Translations under genes and position numbers: made by a program
From: CAMNAO01 sp045605145
GTDB taxonomy: Bacteria; Bacillota; Clostridia; Oscillospirales; Oscillospiraceae
Length of the DNA: 6,785 nucleotides
Reading direction: 5' to 3'
Assembly: GCA_045605145.1 (NCBI GenBank)
Contig: JAZUPH010000038.1
Location: forward strand, 1-6,785
The notes under the pieces: generated by a model
What the model was told of the DNA's origin: nothing
Databases searched by the model: none
What the model saw: the letters and a program-made list of their open reading frames with translations, nothing else
In this document: piece by piece, positions 5,101 through 6,785 of the stretch
Numbering within the stretch: the first letter of the stretch is position 1
Layout of the letters: every line of letters starts with the position of its first letter

Positions 5101-5793
5101 ATGATTTATTCCGCGGAAGTGCAGCATATGTGCCACGTCGCCAAGGGCGCATATCATGGTCCCGCTCCCATACCTGAGGAAGGCAAGTGGGTGCAGGTCA
5201 AAGAGATCAAGGACATCAGCGGCTTTACCCATGGTGTCGGTTGGTGTGCTCCTCAGCAGGGCGCCTGCAAGCTGAGCCTGAACATCAAGGACGGCATCAT
5301 TGAAGAGGCTCTGGTTGAGACCCTGGGCTGCACCGGCATGACTCACTCTGCCGCTATGGCTGGCGAGATCCTCATCGGCAAGACCATTCTTGAGGCTCTG
5401 AACACTGACCTGGTTTGTGACGCTATCAACACCGCCATGCGCGAGCTGTTCCTGCAGATCGTTTATGGCCGCAGCCAGACTGCTTTCTCCGAGGGCGGCC
5501 TGCCCATCGGCGCCGGTCTTGAGGACCTGGGCAAGGGTCTGTGCGGCCAGGTCGGCACCATCTTCGCCACCAAGGAGAAGGGCCCCCGCTATCTGAGCCT
5601 GACTGAGGGTTACATCACCCGCCTGGCTCTGGACGCCAACGATGAGATCATCGGCTACGAGTTCGTCCATCTTGGAAAGATGATGGAATCCATCAAGAAC
5701 GGCGTTGATGCTAACGAAGCTCTGAAGAAGGCTACCGGCTCTTACGGCCGCTTCCAGGATGCTGTCAAGTACATCGACCCCAGAAAGGAATAA
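5101..5793 (+). CDS. NifU/IscU-like iron-sulfur cluster assembly scaffold protein
   Basis: The 230-residue product carries a NifU_N/IscU-type region at about 1-130. CAPQQGACKLSLNI (49-62) aligns with the first Cys block of IscU. LGCTGMTHSAA (75-85) aligns with the second, GC followed by a Ser/Ala-rich stretch. C49, C56 and C77 are thus candidate cluster ligands; C148, after LPIG, could be a further one. Such scaffolds assemble [2Fe-2S] or [4Fe-4S] clusters and pass them to client proteins. The protein is longer than IscU (about 130 residues), with a C-terminal extension of roughly 90 residues, ending KYIDPRKE. AGGAGG (5086-5091) lies 9 bases before the ATG. It is followed after 10 bp by the GGGtGRT gene, its known neighbour in anaerobic Clostridia. 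No cysteine desulfurase is visible in the window. Codon use is strongly biased, suggesting abundance. Confidence 0.88.
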   Translation: MIYSAEVQHMCHVAKGAYHGPAPIPEEGKWVQVKEIKDISGFTHGVGWCAPQQGACKLSLNIKDGIIEEALVETLGCTGMTHSAAMAGEILIGKTILEALNTDLVCDAINTAMRELFLQIVYGRSQTAFSEGGLPIGAGLEDLGKGLCGQVGTIFATKEKGPRYLSLTEGYITRLALDANDEIIGYEFVHLGKMMESIKNGVDANEALKKATGSYGRFQDAVKYIDPRKE

Positions 5794-5803
5794 GGTGACG
5801 GAT

Positions 5804-6785
5804 ATGGCACTTTTTGAATCCTATGAAAGAAGAATAAACCAGATCACCCCCGTCCTCAACGAGTACGGCATCGGCTCCATCGAGGAGTGCATGGAGATCT
5901 GCAAAGAGAAGGGCATCAACCCCTACGAGATCGTCAAGGGCATTCAGCCCATCGCCTTTGAGAACGCCGGCTGGGCCTACACAATGGGCGCCGCCATCGC
6001 CATCAAGAAGGGCGTCAAGACCGCCGCTGAGGCCGCTGAGGCCATCGGCATCGGCCTGCAGGCTTTCTGCATCCCCGGCTCCGTCGCTGACGACCGCAAG
6101 GTCGGCATCGGCCACGGCAACCTGGGCGCAATGCTGCTGCGCGAAGAGACCAAGTGCTTCGCCTTCCTCGCCGGCCATGAGTCCTTCGCCGCTGCTGAGG
6201 GCGCCATCGGCATCGCCCGCAACGCCAACAAGGCCCGTAAAGAGCCCCTGCGCGTTATCCTCAACGGTCTGGGCAAGGACGCCGCTCAGATCATCAGCCG
6301 CATCAACGGCTTCACCTATGTTCAGACTCAGTTCGACTACGCTTCCGGCGAGCTGAATATCGTTCGTGAGATTCGCTACTCCGAGGGCGAGAGAGCTGCT
6401 GTCCGCTGCTACGGTGCTGACGATGTCCGTGAGGGCGTAGCCATTATGCGCCATGAAGGTGTTGATGTTTCCATCACCGGCAACTCCACCAACCCCACCC
6501 GCTTCCAGCATCCTGTTGCCGGCACTTACAAGAAAGAGTGCATCGAGCAGGGAAGAAAGTATTTCTCCGTTGCTTCCGGCGGCGGCACCGGCCGTACCCT
6601 GCATCCCGACAACATGGCAGCAGGCCCCGCTTCTTATGGTCTGACTGACACCATGGGCCGTATGCACGGTGACGCTCAGTTTGCCGGTTCTTCCTCCGTT
6701 CCCGCTCACGTTGAGATGATGGGCTTCCTGGGCATGGGCAACAATCCCATGGTCGGTGCTACTGTTTCTGTCGCTGTTGCGGTAG
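5804..6785 (+). CDS. GGGtGRT-family protein (3' end cut by window)
   Basis: An uninterrupted frame of 327 codons runs from the ATG at 5804 to the window edge; the family is about 330-335 residues, so only a few residues are probably missing. The motif GGGTGRT that names the family is at residues 259-265 (bases 6578-6598), followed by LHPDNMAAGPASYG. Other striking stretches are IGHGNLGAMLLREE (102-115) and AGHESFAAAEGAIGIARN (123-140). Cys are at 29, 33, 89, 118, 202 and 246; C29 and C33 form a CxxxC. No signal peptide or membrane helix is seen. AAGGTGA lies 5 bases before the ATG; an in-frame GTG at 5795 would lose that site. It is cotranscribed with the Fe-S scaffold gene, which suggests it is a client or helper in Fe-S metabolism. 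Its biochemical function is not known to me. Confidence 0.9.
   Translation, partial: MALFESYERRINQITPVLNEYGIGSIEECMEICKEKGINPYEIVKGIQPIAFENAGWAYTMGAAIAIKKGVKTAAEAAEAIGIGLQAFCIPGSVADDRKVGIGHGNLGAMLLREETKCFAFLAGHESFAAAEGAIGIARNANKARKEPLRVILNGLGKDAAQIISRINGFTYVQTQFDYASGELNIVREIRYSEGERAAVRCYGADDVREGVAIMRHEGVDVSITGNSTNPTRFQHPVAGTYKKECIEQGRKYFSVASGGGTGRTLHPDNMAAGPASYGLTDTMGRMHGDAQFAGSSSVPAHVEMMGFLGMGNNPMVGATVSVAVAV

Noticed and set aside
5080..5670. 196-codon minus-strand frame opposite the NifU-like gene
   Set aside because: Shadow of a recognisable scaffold protein gene; composition is typical of an antisense frame in codon-biased DNA.
5795..5803. In-frame GTG start three codons ahead of the GGGtGRT ATG
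   Set aside because: The GTG is part of the AAGGTGA ribosome binding site for the ATG at 5804, and no other site precedes it.
5765..6709. Long open frame (314 codons) on the minus strand opposite the GGGtGRT gene
   Set aside because: It is a mirror of the biased codons of the plus-strand gene. Its product is low-complexity Ala/Gly/Asp/Val-rich, and it has no family resemblance, whereas the plus strand carries a clear conserved protein.

Overview
The window looks like chromosomal DNA from an anaerobic gut-type Firmicute (Bacillota, Clostridia, most likely an Oscillospiraceae/Ruminococcaceae relative). The reasons are a Firmicutes-style L10 leader, Shine-Dalgarno sites close to AGGAGG, SigA-type promoters with 17-bp spacers, moderately high GC in genes with AT-rich gaps, and a pairing of a NifU-like scaffold with a GGGtGRT protein that I know from anaerobic Clostridia. 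The taxonomic call is inference; no rRNA is present.

Layout. Bases 1-33 may be the last codons of a rightward gene cut by the window edge, containing a short tandem repeat. A tRNA-Pro (GGG anticodon) lies on the minus strand with its own promoter and terminator. A near-consensus promoter then drives the plus-strand rplJ-rplL operon through an L10 leader with a transcription attenuator. The operon ends in a strong hairpin terminator, which faces the terminator of a convergent minus-strand gene. That gene encodes a 640-residue secreted/membrane-anchored protein with a cohesin-like domain, a cadherin-like beta-sandwich domain, an unrecognised ectodomain, one transmembrane helix and a highly charged cytoplasmic tail. 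Upstream of it, also on the minus strand but as a separate unit with its own promoter and terminator, is a lysophospholipase-type alpha/beta hydrolase. A roughly 430-bp divergent intergenic region follows. It carries the hydrolase promoter and a plus-strand extended -10 promoter. The latter drives a two-gene operon: a NifU/IscU-like Fe-S scaffold protein and a GGGtGRT-family protein that runs off the right edge with only a few residues probably missing.

How the parts relate. rplJ and rplL build the ribosomal stalk and are probably autoregulated by L10 binding its leader. The two minus-strand genes are transcribed independently, and nothing in the sequence ties their functions together. The NifU-like/GGGtGRT pair is the best candidate for an under-described system. 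The genes are 10 bp apart, and their leader can form two mutually exclusive hairpins, one of them a perfect 14-bp palindrome just before the ribosome binding site. Their codon choice resembles that of the ribosomal protein genes, suggesting high expression. The partner protein has no function I can assign beyond its family. No CRISPR array, transposase or IS was seen.
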